A stretch of 64,000 nucleotides of DNA from JBIICS01 sp044238735 (GTDB lineage Bacteria; Bacteroidota; Bacteroidia; UBA4408): contig JBIICS010000001.1 in NCBI GenBank assembly GCA_044238735.1, positions 19,404-83,403 of the forward strand, written 5' to 3'. Shown here piece after piece: positions 1 to 7,932 of the stretch (the stretch's first letter is position 1; each line of letters begins with the position of its first letter). The notes beneath the pieces are model-generated. The model saw nothing but the letters and a program-made list of their open reading frames with translations, did no database searches and had not been told where the DNA came from. A program made the translations under genes and the position numbers.

Positions 1-2235
1 GTTATTGTTTGCTCCGTTCCAGGAACAGCCGGCCGTTGTGGTTCCGGGCCATGTTGAGGCATCTTCACTGGCATACCCATTATTTGTACCTATGGTAACA
101 AATCCATCTGAACCAATGCATGCAACGCCTGTACATTCATTATTGGCCGAACTAGTTGTTAAATCATTTGTTTTTATTGTTGGCCCAAATATGAGTTCCA
201 CACTGCTGAAGCTGATGCCTGAACCCGAACCGTCGTCTTGCTCGCACATGGAAAATGTCCAATTTCCGTTTGGATTTTGATTGTTAAAGGTGCTTGCAAA
301 GGAGTTGTCGGTTTCAACAGCGTAGTATCCTATAGAATAGGGGAACCAGGCTCCTGGAGAGCTGTATTGATTTACTCTCTCCAAAGCCGGATGATCTCTG
401 AATTTAATATTTGCATAGGTCGAGGTAGTTGAGGCACCGCCTAAATTGGAAATGAAATTGTATACAGTGCCTGTTGGGGAGGTTAAACTGAAGTCGTAGG
501 TTGACAAATCTCTGAGACAGCTAGAGCTGCCAATATTTACATTTATCTGAATAAGCTGGTTGGTGCTTGTGTTAAGTAAACTCAAGCCTGAAACGGCAAT
601 CGTTCTGGTTAAACATTCTGAGGTTGTTGAAGCAGATCCCCAGCCACCACAAGCTACAGAAGTAGTGTTTGAAAAGATATTTTGCTGCAGAACAAAAAGT
701 ATTGCGCCACCACTTGTTACTGATCCACAGGAATTAGTTACAACACACCTGTATTGGTAACCATTAAAGGTGTTTGTGGGATTTGTAATTTGAAGGGTTG
801 ATGTTGTTGTTCCACTATAGAGTGCTGAATTAGAAATATTCGACCAACTGCTGCCTCCGTTTGTACTAACTTCCCATTGATAGCTCGCTCCGGTTAGAGG
901 AACGGGCAAGACCCCAAAGGATGCGTTGCCAGATTGGTTGTAGACTGTGTCAGAAACTGGATTTCCTTCAATTTGGATACCTATCGCCATAGCGATTATA
1001 TTCGAGCTTAATGCGCTGGCCCAAGATGATGTACAGTTTGCTTTAGCCAGTCTCCTGAACCAAGTTGTCTGACTTAATAATCCGGGATCATACGTTGCTG
1101 ATGTGGCGCCAAGGATATCGGAATATCCGGTTCCAGAATTACTGGTGGACTGTTGCCATTTGTATTCGTAGGGGCAACTTGTTCCTGATGGTAGAGTTAA
1201 AGACGATATTGTTGTAGGGTCGAACGCTGCACAATTTGACTGAGCATTGCCTATTGTGCCACCATTGTTAACATTTATACAACTTACGGTCATCTCAATA
1301 ACATTAGATTCAGCGGCCCCCGACCAATTGCTTTGGCAGTTTACGCGAGCCAGTCTTTTATACCATGTGGTTTGGCTGATTACACCGGGGTCATAGGTGG
1401 TACTGTTCGATGAACCAATGTCTGCAAATCCCGATGAAGAACTTGTTGTAGACTGCTGCCATTTGTATTCCAGAGTGCCGTTTTGCCCGCTGGGAAGACT
1501 CACAGATGTAATGGTAGTTGGGTCGAATGATCCGCAGTTACTGCTTTGTGCGTTGCCGATAGATCCTGCACTGGTAGGGTTAAAACAGGGGGGGAGAATA
1601 GTTAAGCGAATTACAGGTCTGCTTGTAGATCTCGCAGAAACAGTTGTGAAACCACAACCAACACCTCCACCTGAACCTGTTCCTCCGTCGGATCGCTGAT
1701 ATTTTGTGCAGGTATACCCAGGGCTTGTTATATTCAATTCTCCTTGAGAAGTATTTGGATCTTGCCTTCCCCAACAAATCTGAATAATAATGTTTGAAGT
1801 TCCGTCCCAACTGAATAATGTGGAGAAATTGATGGTTCTCCATCCTGTTGAGGAGAAGGCACTTTCGGAAGTACTAGAGTATACAGTGGTTACCGCATCC
1901 ATATCGCCTGCGGTAAAATCGGTTTGAGCGGTAGAGGCAATCCCAATGGCGAAGGAACTCAATGTGTTTGATGCGGATGAAATATTCAGGGAAATTTGGG
2001 AAAGACTTCCAGCACTTCCTCCTGCGGCAGTTATCTCACTGGCTCTGATTAAGTATTGAGTTTTAGCGCTTCGCCAGGTAGTTCTAATTCCAACGAAGGC
2101 ATCATTTGTACTGGTAGTTCCCAATGTCCCAAGTGTGATTGTCGTCTGTCCCGCAACATCATTTAGAACAAAAAAACACGCCAGCAACCAGATAAAAGGA
2201 CTAATAAATTTGATATTGTAAATTTTGTATTTCAA
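1..2235 (-). CDS. Large secreted adhesin-like protein, C-terminus beyond window edge
   Basis: An uninterrupted reading frame runs from a TTG at 2235 to the left edge (745 codons, no stop), so the gene is partial at its 3' end. The start gives a basic segment and a hydrophobic stretch (about residues 9-24), a signal peptide. Then follow a beta-rich region (about 25-205), two related repeats of about 100 residues (about 210-412) with YKWQQS and TTW(Y/F)(K/R)RLA motifs, an Ig-like segment (about 419-515), and a region resembling the proprotein-convertase P domain (about 529-674; TSPTGTVYNF and GNWTFSMCEQDDGSG). The composition (Ser, Thr, Gly, Asn) fits Bacteroidota surface proteins exported by T9SS; the sorting domain would lie outside the window. 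The TTG start is inferred from the signal peptide; no in-frame ATG is close. Function unknown; adhesion or matrix role is inference. Confidence 0.75.
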   Translation of the reverse strand, partial: MKYKIYNIKFISPFIWLLACFFVLNDVAGQTTITLGTLGTTSTNDAFVGIRTTWRSAKTQYLIRASEITAAGGSAGSLSQISLNISSASNTLSSFAIGIASTAQTDFTAGDMDAVTTVYSSTSESAFSSTGWRTINFSTLFSWDGTSNIIIQICWGRQDPNTSQGELNITSPGYTCTKYQRSDGGTGSGGGVGCGFTTVSARSTSRPVIRLTILPPCFNPTSAGSIGNAQSSNCGSFDPTTITSVSLPSGQNGTLEYKWQQSTTSSSSGFADIGSSNSTTYDPGVISQTTWYKRLARVNCQSNWSGAAESNVIEMTVSCINVNNGGTIGNAQSNCAAFDPTTISSLTLPSGTSCPYEYKWQQSTSNSGTGYSDILGATSATYDPGLLSQTTWFRRLAKANCTSSWASALSSNIIAMAIGIQIEGNPVSDTVYNQSGNASFGVLPVPLTGASYQWEVSTNGGSSWSNISNSALYSGTTTSTLQITNPTNTFNGYQYRCVVTNSCGSVTSGGAILFVLQQNIFSNTTSVACGGWGSASTTSECLTRTIAVSGLSLLNTSTNQLIQINVNIGSSSCLRDLSTYDFSLTSPTGTVYNFISNLGGASTTSTYANIKFRDHPALERVNQYSSPGAWFPYSIGYYAVETDNSFASTFNNQNPNGNWTFSMCEQDDGSGSGISFSSVELIFGPTIKTNDLTTSSANNECTGVACIGSDGFVTIGTNNGYASEDASTWPGTTTAGCSWNGANNN

Positions 2236-2288
2236 GCTGTTTTTTGCTATATCACAAATTTGACGATACCATAATGAAAGAAAAAAGC

Positions 2289-2314
2289 ATAAATAGGGCG
2301 AATGCCCTATTTAT
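2289..2314. other. Perfect hairpin, 11-bp stem, 4-nt loop
   Basis: ATAAATAGGGC at 2289-2299 pairs with its complement at 2304-2314 around the loop GAAT. On the minus strand it is followed by GC and a run of six T, so it looks like an intrinsic terminator pointing toward the start of the 1-2235 gene. No minus-strand gene lies upstream to be terminated. A leader attenuator is possible if transcription of that gene starts to the right of 2314. The left arm recurs at 5739-5749. Confidence 0.35.
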
Positions 2315-2793
2315 TTCTGAGAAAATTATTAGACCTTTGAGTGTTTAAAGGCCTCTCTGGTTGTTGTCTGCCTTAATTAAAGCGTGATTAAATTTTTGGT
2401 TCTACTATTAGTTAAAAAATGGCTTTTGGAAATACTTTGTGGTGTTTTTTTAGATTTACCTATCTAACCTTTAAAATAGTATCCCCATTTATTACTAATT
2501 ATAAATCCGATTTAAAACTAATGAAAAAAATATACTTTTGATTTATCTAAACCAATAAAAAATATTCAATTTATAATTTTGCAGTAAAGGTAAGTATTTA
2601 CTAACTGTTTATACCTTTGTTTACCTTTTAAATACGTTCATATATCATACGAGATAATCTTTAATATTTGACTATTAAATATGGCTATTTTAAATAAACA
2701 TTTGATATTTTATAGACTATATGTGCTATAAATATAAATTAAAGAATAGGGCATATTTGCCCATATTAATTCGCTAAAAAAAAATAGGTCTGC

Positions 2794-2801
2794 TAAATTT
2801 G
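2794..2801 (+). promoter_or_regulatory. Putative -7 element for the SprB-repeat gene
   Basis: TAAATTTG matches the Bacteroidota -7 consensus TAnnTTTG exactly and would start transcription about 12 nt before the ATG at 2821. No TTG is found at the expected distance upstream, so only half of the promoter is supported. Confidence 0.35.
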
Positions 2802-2820
2802 AATAAAAGCTATTAAACCA

Positions 2821-5739
2821 ATGAAACGATTATATATTGCTACCCTGTTAATGACCTTGAGCATAGCTTCGTTGGCTCAGGTTGTGATTAATGAAGTAAT
2901 GCATAAACCAGGTCCAAACAATAACACGAACCAAGGTATTAGACGAAAAGAATATGTGGAGATATACAATAAAGGGTGTTCTCCCGTTGATATCAGTTGT
3001 TGGGTGGTAGGTTCTGCCGGAATGGGTATTCAAACAGTGACTAATCCTTCTTATATAGGGGCCTTTCAGTTTCCTACCGGAACCATTATTAATCCAGGAC
3101 AACACTTGGTTGTGGGTGGCACCGAAACTCAAAATAACACTGCATACAATGCCGCCGACATTGATTTTCAGGTGAGTCAGTTTTTAAACACCAACACCTG
3201 TGATCCTAATACCAACTGGCTTTTGCCTAATGGTGATGGTTGGATTGCTTTATATGACGACACCGGAACTCCCGTTGATGCTGTTTATTGGTCGTTCAGC
3301 TCAACGGCTCCAAATTTGGCAACAGATGACGATTATGCATCAAACCCATGTGTTCCTTCCGCTTGTAGTGGTATCACCTCTTTAAGATCAGCCAGACAAA
3401 TTATTGCTAATTTTCCAACCCGAATTTCATTTACAGGTTCCGCAACTTCAAACGATTTAACCTTTAGCAGACTTCCTGATGGGGGAACCTGGACGCGCAA
3501 CGTAGCCCCAAGTATTGCTGGCTCTAACCAGTGTAATAGTGGACAATGCTCGAGTGCGCCCTCTTTTCAGCTTAGTTCTACCTCTACTGCTCCATCTTGT
3601 GGCGCCAGTAATGGAAGCATAAATCTAACGGCAAGTCCAACCGGGGGTGGTATTACTTACACCTATACCTGGACACCTAACGTTTCCAGCTCATCATCTG
3701 CTTCAAATATTGCTTCGGGTACATATCAAATTAAAATTACTTCTTCAACCGGGTGTGAAAAAGACACTAGTATAACTTTAACCAGCGGAAATGCTCCTTC
3801 CGCTATTGTTGTAAATCCTACCAACCCTTCTTGTGGTCAATCTAACGGAAGCATTAACTTAGGCGATGTTACAGGCGGCGTAGGGCCTTATAATTATAGC
3901 TTAAATGGAGGTGCCTATTCTACTTTGCTTTCTTACCCTAACCTGGCTTCGGGCACCTACACACTTTCGGTAAGAGACTCTAACGGATGTATTTATAACG
4001 CGCCGGATGTTACTTTAAGTAACGGTTCGGGGCCAAGTGCCATCGCCACTACAATCTCTAATCCAAGCTGTGGACAAGCTAACGGGGCTATCAATTTAGG
4101 AACAGTAACCGGTGGTGTAGCGCCTTACACTTATAGCATTAATGGAGGTGCCTATTCTACTTTGCTTTCTTACCCTAACCTGGCTTCGGGCACCTACACA
4201 CTTTCGGTAAGAGACGCTAACGGATGTATTTTTAATGCCCCTGATATCAATCTAACAAGCACTGCAGGACCAACTGCCGTAAACGTTACAACAGTGGATC
4301 CACAATGTGGACAATCTAACGGATCATTCACCGTTAATTCGGTAACTGGAGGATCCGGGCCATATCAGTACAGTGTTAATGGGGCAACGTATGTTAGTGG
4401 AGTTAGCACTTTTAATAATCTGGCAGCAGGGAGTTATAGTCTCGATATAAAGGATAACAACGGATGTATTTATAATGCACCCGCTGTTAATATCAATAAC
4501 TCTAATGCTCCTACTGCGGTTGCCGTTAATTTAACTCAGCCTACTTGTGGCTTAAGTAATGGAGAGGTAAATCTTGGGAATGTTACCGGAGGTACAGCGC
4601 CCTATAGTTATAATTTTAATGGACAAGGCAACAGTGGTAATTTCCAATACTCTGGGTTATCGGGGGGCAACTACAGTTTATCGGTTACAGATGCAGCGGG
4701 TTGTATCTATAATGCGCCAGCCATTATCTTAAATAGTAGCAATGCGCCAAGTGATATTTTGTACACCATAACAAACGCAAAATGTGGTTCAAATAATGGC
4801 GCCATAAATATAACAAGCACAACAGGCGGTAGCGCTCCTTTCAATTATAGTTTAAACGGCGGACCTTCAACCTCAACATTATCCTACAGTAATCTTTCGG
4901 CTGGTAATTACTCTTTACAAGTTACTGATAACGGAGGGTGCACCTATATTGAAACCAACATAGTTGTAACCGTAACCCCGGCAATTACAAATATTATAAG
5001 CATTGTAACGAACTCAACCTGTTCTCAACCCAATGGCGCTATTGATATTAGTAATGTTCTAGGCGGAACTCAGCCTTTTACTTATAACTTTAACAATGGA
5101 AGCCAATTTACCGCTCAAACCTCTTATGCCGGCCTCTCTGCCGGAAGTTATACCATTACTGCACAAGACGCAAACTTGTGTTTATACACAGTAAGTGTAA
5201 GTGTTCAAAACGACAACAGTATTAATGGACCTCAACAACTTTTTACAACACTTACCCAAATTGAATGTGGAGCTAGTAATGGGGCAATAAAGATAGATTC
5301 GGTTAAAGGTGGCGTTTCACCTTATCAATATAAGTTTGAAAACAGCGTATACTCTTCTCAACTAATCTATGAAAACTTGCCTTCCGGAATTTATAACATC
5401 AGTATTAAAGATTCTAACAGTTGTGTTTTAGACACCATTGTGGTTATTCCAGAGAGCTTTGATGCCAGCGGTATATTTATTCCAAATGCTTTTACCCCAA
5501 ACAATGATGCCTTTAATGCCAGCTGGGGACTTGAGGCAAACTGTGCAAAATCAGTTGAAGGTTATATCTATAATAGATGGGGCGAAAAAATTGCTGACAT
5601 TACAGATAAGGGTTTCCGCTGGGATGGAAAATATAAAAATCGTGAAGCTCCAATGGATGTATATGCTTATACTATTGAAATTACTTATTTATCCGAAAGA
5701 AAAGAGAAAAGATCAGGAGTGATTAGTTTGATAAGATAA
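2821..5739 (+). CDS. SprB-repeat surface protein with lamin-tail domain and T9SS type B sorting domain
   Basis: The 972-residue protein starts with a signal peptide (about 1-20, ending SLAQ). A lamin-tail-like domain follows (about 20-200; INEVMHKPG, EYVEIYN, VDISCW). About eight tandem repeats of 78-80 residues follow (about 255-880), each opening with a Cys-x-x-(S/A/N)NG motif, then TGG..PY.Y.(L/F)NGG and GTY.L.V.D..GC; this is the SprB repeat pattern. The C-terminal 85 residues (FIPNAFTPNNDAFN, YNRWGEKI, WDGKYKNREAPMDVYAY) are the gliding-motility/T9SS type B sorting domain. It is therefore predicted to be exported by T9SS and attached to or released from the cell surface. Repeats 2 and 3 share an exact 75-bp stretch. 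Adhesion or a gliding role is inferred from SprB; the actual ligand is unknown. Confidence 0.9.
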   Translation: MKRLYIATLLMTLSIASLAQVVINEVMHKPGPNNNTNQGIRRKEYVEIYNKGCSPVDISCWVVGSAGMGIQTVTNPSYIGAFQFPTGTIINPGQHLVVGGTETQNNTAYNAADIDFQVSQFLNTNTCDPNTNWLLPNGDGWIALYDDTGTPVDAVYWSFSSTAPNLATDDDYASNPCVPSACSGITSLRSARQIIANFPTRISFTGSATSNDLTFSRLPDGGTWTRNVAPSIAGSNQCNSGQCSSAPSFQLSSTSTAPSCGASNGSINLTASPTGGGITYTYTWTPNVSSSSSASNIASGTYQIKITSSTGCEKDTSITLTSGNAPSAIVVNPTNPSCGQSNGSINLGDVTGGVGPYNYSLNGGAYSTLLSYPNLASGTYTLSVRDSNGCIYNAPDVTLSNGSGPSAIATTISNPSCGQANGAINLGTVTGGVAPYTYSINGGAYSTLLSYPNLASGTYTLSVRDANGCIFNAPDINLTSTAGPTAVNVTTVDPQCGQSNGSFTVNSVTGGSGPYQYSVNGATYVSGVSTFNNLAAGSYSLDIKDNNGCIYNAPAVNINNSNAPTAVAVNLTQPTCGLSNGEVNLGNVTGGTAPYSYNFNGQGNSGNFQYSGLSGGNYSLSVTDAAGCIYNAPAIILNSSNAPSDILYTITNAKCGSNNGAINITSTTGGSAPFNYSLNGGPSTSTLSYSNLSAGNYSLQVTDNGGCTYIETNIVVTVTPAITNIISIVTNSTCSQPNGAIDISNVLGGTQPFTYNFNNGSQFTAQTSYAGLSAGSYTITAQDANLCLYTVSVSVQNDNSINGPQQLFTTLTQIECGASNGAIKIDSVKGGVSPYQYKFENSVYSSQLIYENLPSGIYNISIKDSNSCVLDTIVVIPESFDASGIFIPNAFTPNNDAFNASWGLEANCAKSVEGYIYNRWGEKIADITDKGFRWDGKYKNREAPMDVYAYTIEITYLSERKEKRSGVISLIR
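3904..3978 (+). repeat. 75-bp exact direct repeat, copy 1
   Basis: Identical to 4141-4215, with an offset of 237 bp, exactly 79 codons or one SprB-repeat period. It encodes the NGGAYSTLLSYPNL...SVRD segment of the second repeat. Other repeats of the protein differ at many positions, so this copy pair arose by recent duplication or gene conversion. Confidence 0.9.
4141..4215 (+). repeat. 75-bp exact direct repeat, copy 2
   Basis: Second copy of the stretch at 3904-3978, in the third SprB repeat. After the identical block the two copies differ by one base (TCT versus GCT) and then agree again for another dozen bases. Confidence 0.9.
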
Positions 5740-5790
5740 TAAATAGGGCTAAATTATTTTCTTTAATTTATTTATCAGCTTATTAGGTTA

Positions 5791-5798
5791 TAAATTTG
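5791..5798 (+). promoter_or_regulatory. Putative -7 promoter element of the micro-ORF unit
   Basis: TAAATTTG matches the Bacteroidota -7 consensus. It lies 21 nt before the ATG at 5820, so the start codon would be about 15 nt into the transcript. A -33 TTG is not evident. Confidence 0.45.
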
Positions 5799-5819
5799 CA
5801 TCATAAAAAATAATAAAAC

Positions 5820-5873
5820 ATGAAAACAGGTGCAATTGAACAATTAATCTTACACACAACAAAGTATTATTAA
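5820..5873 (+). CDS. 17-codon micro-ORF in a stand-alone promoter-terminator unit
   Basis: ATG to TAA encodes MKTGAIEQLILHTTKYY. It sits behind an exact -7 element (5791-5798) and is followed 23 nt later by a strong intrinsic terminator (5897-5925), giving a predicted transcript of about 120 nt with no other ORF. The neighbours are the SprB-repeat gene (ending at 5739, same strand) and a convergent GNAT gene, so it is not the leader of a downstream gene. It could be a translated small peptide, a dual-function small RNA, or a chance ORF in an sRNA gene. No function is proposed; I recognise no family. Confidence 0.4.
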   Translation: MKTGAIEQLILHTTKYY

Positions 5874-5896
5874 TTTCTTATGGTTTTTAGTTAATT

Positions 5897-5925
5897 AAAA
5901 GGTCGCCTTGGCGGCCTTTTTTTTT
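5897..5925 (+). terminator. Strong intrinsic terminator
   Basis: AAAAGGTCGCC pairs with GGCGGCCTTTT (11 bp with one G-T pair, minimal loop) and is followed by an unbroken T run to 5925. It ends the micro-ORF transcript. Because the stem is flanked by A on the left, it could also stop the convergent GNAT gene on the minus strand. Confidence 0.8.
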
Positions 5926-5975
5926 GCGATTAGTAAGCCTTTAGAAGATAGAAATAATGTGCAGGATGGCTATTT

Positions 5976-6464
5976 CTAAAGCATTTTTTGCATTAACGTT
6001 ACGTCTAGAATCCTGCCGAACTTTTGACCACATTTTTTTAGAACCCCAACATAGTCAAAACCATTCATTTTGTGCAGGTATATACTGCTCTCATTTCCTT
6101 CCGTTATTCTGGCAATTAGATTGGTTAGTTTTGTTTGTTTAGCTTCGCTGCATATTGTTTCTATTAATCTTTTACCTATACCCTTTCCTCTGAAATCGGG
6201 TAGGATATACAATGAAATTTCAGCTGTTATATCATACGCCTTGCGTTCGCTCCATTTATTTAAAGCCGCATATCCTACCACCTCTTCGCTAATAACCGCA
6301 ACAATAATCGGAAAGTTCTCGTCTCTGTTTTCGAACCACTCTTTGCGGTCTGACGATGACTTTATCTCGGTATCAAAAGTAGCTGTAGTGTTTAGTATAG
6401 CATCGTTATAAATTAATCGGATTATTTCTAAATCATTAAGGGTGGCCTTACGAATATTTAGCAT
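5976..6464 (-). CDS. GNAT N-acetyltransferase, phosphinothricin acetyltransferase-like
   Basis: The 162-residue protein opens with IRKATLNDLEIIRLIYND, has the acetyl-CoA binding signature RGKGIGKRLI (about 108-117) after a beta strand with AEISLYILPDF, and ends in the C-terminal strand typical of the family. It resembles the Pat/Bar subgroup, which acetylates small amino-group substrates such as L-amino-acid analogues; the true substrate is unknown. The frame extends upstream to an ATG at 6515, but the extra 17 residues are not family-like, so the Met at 6464 is preferred. It is a monocistronic minus-strand gene. Confidence 0.8.
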   Translation of the reverse strand: MLNIRKATLNDLEIIRLIYNDAILNTTATFDTEIKSSSDRKEWFENRDENFPIIVAVISEEVVGYAALNKWSERKAYDITAEISLYILPDFRGKGIGKRLIETICSEAKQTKLTNLIARITEGNESSIYLHKMNGFDYVGVLKKCGQKFGRILDVTLMQKML

Positions 6465-6628
6465 TTTGGAAAGGTTTGAGATAAAATTATGTTTTTCTTT
6501 TGGAATAAAGAACAAAGAAAAAAGAACATAACAATCGATTCTTTAAAAATCAACTGCACAAAGGTTAAATAGTGCTGTATTGAATAGTGCAGGGTTTGCA
6601 GGAGAAGGAATTAGCATCAATTTTAAAA

Positions 6629-6652
6629 TTTTTTGGCTTTAACGCCAAAAAA
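6629..6652. other. Hairpin in the gnat-rbfA spacer
   Basis: TTTTTTGGC pairs with GCCAAAAAA around the loop TTTAAC. The stem is mostly A-T and is symmetrical, so it could act as a weak terminator in either direction. No upstream gene points at it, which leaves its role open. The rest of 6465-6779 holds no coding ORF. Confidence 0.25.
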
Positions 6653-6779
6653 ACCTTGACTTCATAGATAGAAGAATCCGTAAAAAAGGCAACACCCTCA
6701 TAAATAGATGGGCTGTCTAAAACCCCTTACAGGGTTATATCCATACAAATTAAATAGTTTTTCGTATTTTTATAACTTG

Positions 6780-7118
6780 ATGGAGAACACAAGGTTAAAA
6801 AAGATAAATCGCTTATTACAGAAGGAGTTAGGCACCTATTTTCAACAACAGTCTAAGCCTCTTTTTTCGGGAGCTATGATAACTGTTACAGATGTATCCG
6901 TTACCACCGACTTATCAGTTGCTAAAATTTATTTAAGTTTATTTCTAAGCAAGGATGCAGGCGTGCTTCATAAAGAAATTATTGAACTAACTCCTCAAAT
7001 TAGAAAAAGTATTGGGAATAATATTCGTCACCAACTGAGGGTTGTTCCGGAATTAATATTTATAATCGACGATTCGCTTGATCGCGCTATGCGTATAGAA
7101 GAATTACTAAAGAAATAA
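6780..7118 (+). CDS. rbfA: 30S ribosome-binding factor RbfA
   Basis: A 112-residue KH-fold protein that assists late maturation of the 30S subunit and 16S rRNA 5'-end processing. The family pattern is clear: RLKKINRLLQKELGTYF at the N-terminus, a central (D)VSVTTDLSVAKIYLSLF strand region, and the C-terminal LRVVPELIFIIDDSLDRAMRIEELL. The frame opens earlier at an ATG at 6708, but that adds 24 non-family residues, so ATG at 6780 is chosen. It is the first gene of a tight plus-strand run that continues through the methyltransferase, permease, pdxJ and an aspartoacylase-family gene. Confidence 0.93.
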   Translation: MENTRLKKINRLLQKELGTYFQQQSKPLFSGAMITVTDVSVTTDLSVAKIYLSLFLSKDAGVLHKEIIELTPQIRKSIGNNIRHQLRVVPELIFIIDDSLDRAMRIEELLKK

Positions 7119-7119
7119 C

Positions 7120-7926
7120 ATGTATTACGATCCTATTAAACGAAGTTTAGGAAATGTTTTTAATAAAAGCGTTTTTTTACGATCATTATTTTATAAACTA
7201 CTTGACTTATTACTATTACGTGCGTGGCATATAAAGAAGGAAATTAAAGATTGGCAGAAAACTGCACCGAAAAATGCTCAGGTGTTTGATGCCGGTTCTG
7301 GTTTTGGACAATACTCCTATTTTATGGCTAAGAACAATCCTAACTACACCATCTATTCGGTTGATGTTAAACAAGAGCAGATGGATGACTGTAATGATTT
7401 TTTTAAAAGAGCCGGAATACGTAATTGTATTTTTGAGGTGCAAGATCTTGTTACTTATACTAACACCAATAGTTATGATCTCATTCTTTCTGTAGATGTT
7501 ATGGAACATATACTTGAAGATGTGCAGGTTTTTAAGAATTTTGTAGCTTCCTTAAAACCCGGAGGGATGCTATTGATTTCTACACCCAGTGATCAGGGGG
7601 GGTCGGATGTGCATGGTGATGATGAATCCTCTTTTATTGAAGAACATGTTAGAGACGGCTATAATATTAAAGAAATAGAAGAGAAATTGTTGTCGGCTGG
7701 ATTTAAGAAAGTAGAAGCTCGATATTCATATGGTGCTCCAGGAAAAATATCATGGCGCCTATCCATGAAATATCCAATTTTAATGCTTGGCTTTTCTAAG
7801 CTGTTTTTTATTGTAATTCCTTTTTATTACCTTATTACATACCCTATATCATACATCCTTAATGCGTTAGACGTAAAAGGTAATCATTCAACCGGAACAG
7901 GGCTTATTGTTAAAGCCTGGAAATAA
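7120..7926 (+). CDS. Class I SAM-dependent methyltransferase
   Basis: The start codon is one base after the rbfA stop. The 268-residue protein has the SAM-binding motif I VFDAGSGFGQYS (about 55-66), an acidic strand end (YSVDVKQEQM), DLILSVDVMEH as motif II, and LKPGGMLLISTPS as motif III, as in the Methyltransf_11 group. The last 70 residues contain hydrophobic segments (about 212-250; FFIVIPFYYLITYPISYILNAL) suggesting membrane association, unusual for the plain family. The substrate is not predictable; a lipid or quinone-like acceptor would fit a membrane-tethered enzyme, but that is inference. Confidence 0.8.
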   Translation: MYYDPIKRSLGNVFNKSVFLRSLFYKLLDLLLLRAWHIKKEIKDWQKTAPKNAQVFDAGSGFGQYSYFMAKNNPNYTIYSVDVKQEQMDDCNDFFKRAGIRNCIFEVQDLVTYTNTNSYDLILSVDVMEHILEDVQVFKNFVASLKPGGMLLISTPSDQGGSDVHGDDESSFIEEHVRDGYNIKEIEEKLLSAGFKKVEARYSYGAPGKISWRLSMKYPILMLGFSKLFFIVIPFYYLITYPISYILNALDVKGNHSTGTGLIVKAWK

Positions 7927-7932
7927 CATACT

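Larger units (their letters stand above)
2236..2820. other. Divergent intergenic region, 585 bp, no gene seen
   Basis: This AT-rich spacer separates two outward-facing genes for secreted proteins and should hold both promoters. I found no ORF with coding character. It contains a perfect hairpin at 2289-2314, a smaller one around GGGCA/TGCCC at 2750-2763, and several TAnnTTTG matches on the plus strand (2533-2540, 2574-2581, 2794-2801). The last is closest to the 2821 start codon. No match of equal quality was found for the minus-strand gene. Confidence 0.6.

Noticed and set aside
5..1699. Several plus-strand ORFs of 60-100 codons
   Set aside because: They lie opposite the long minus-strand frame that reads through to the window edge with a signal peptide and repeats; they are antisense shadows.
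1580..1843. 87-codon minus-strand ORF within the first gene
   Set aside because: It is in a different frame from the long open frame and has no signal or family pattern.
3904..4215. Repeat pair as a CRISPR or mobile element
   Set aside because: The repeats keep the reading frame and match one SprB-repeat period; there are only two copies and no spacers.
6629..6652. Terminator of an undetected gene before rbfA
   Set aside because: No coding ORF lies upstream on the plus strand, and the hairpin stem is weak and symmetrical; listed only as a low-confidence hairpin.
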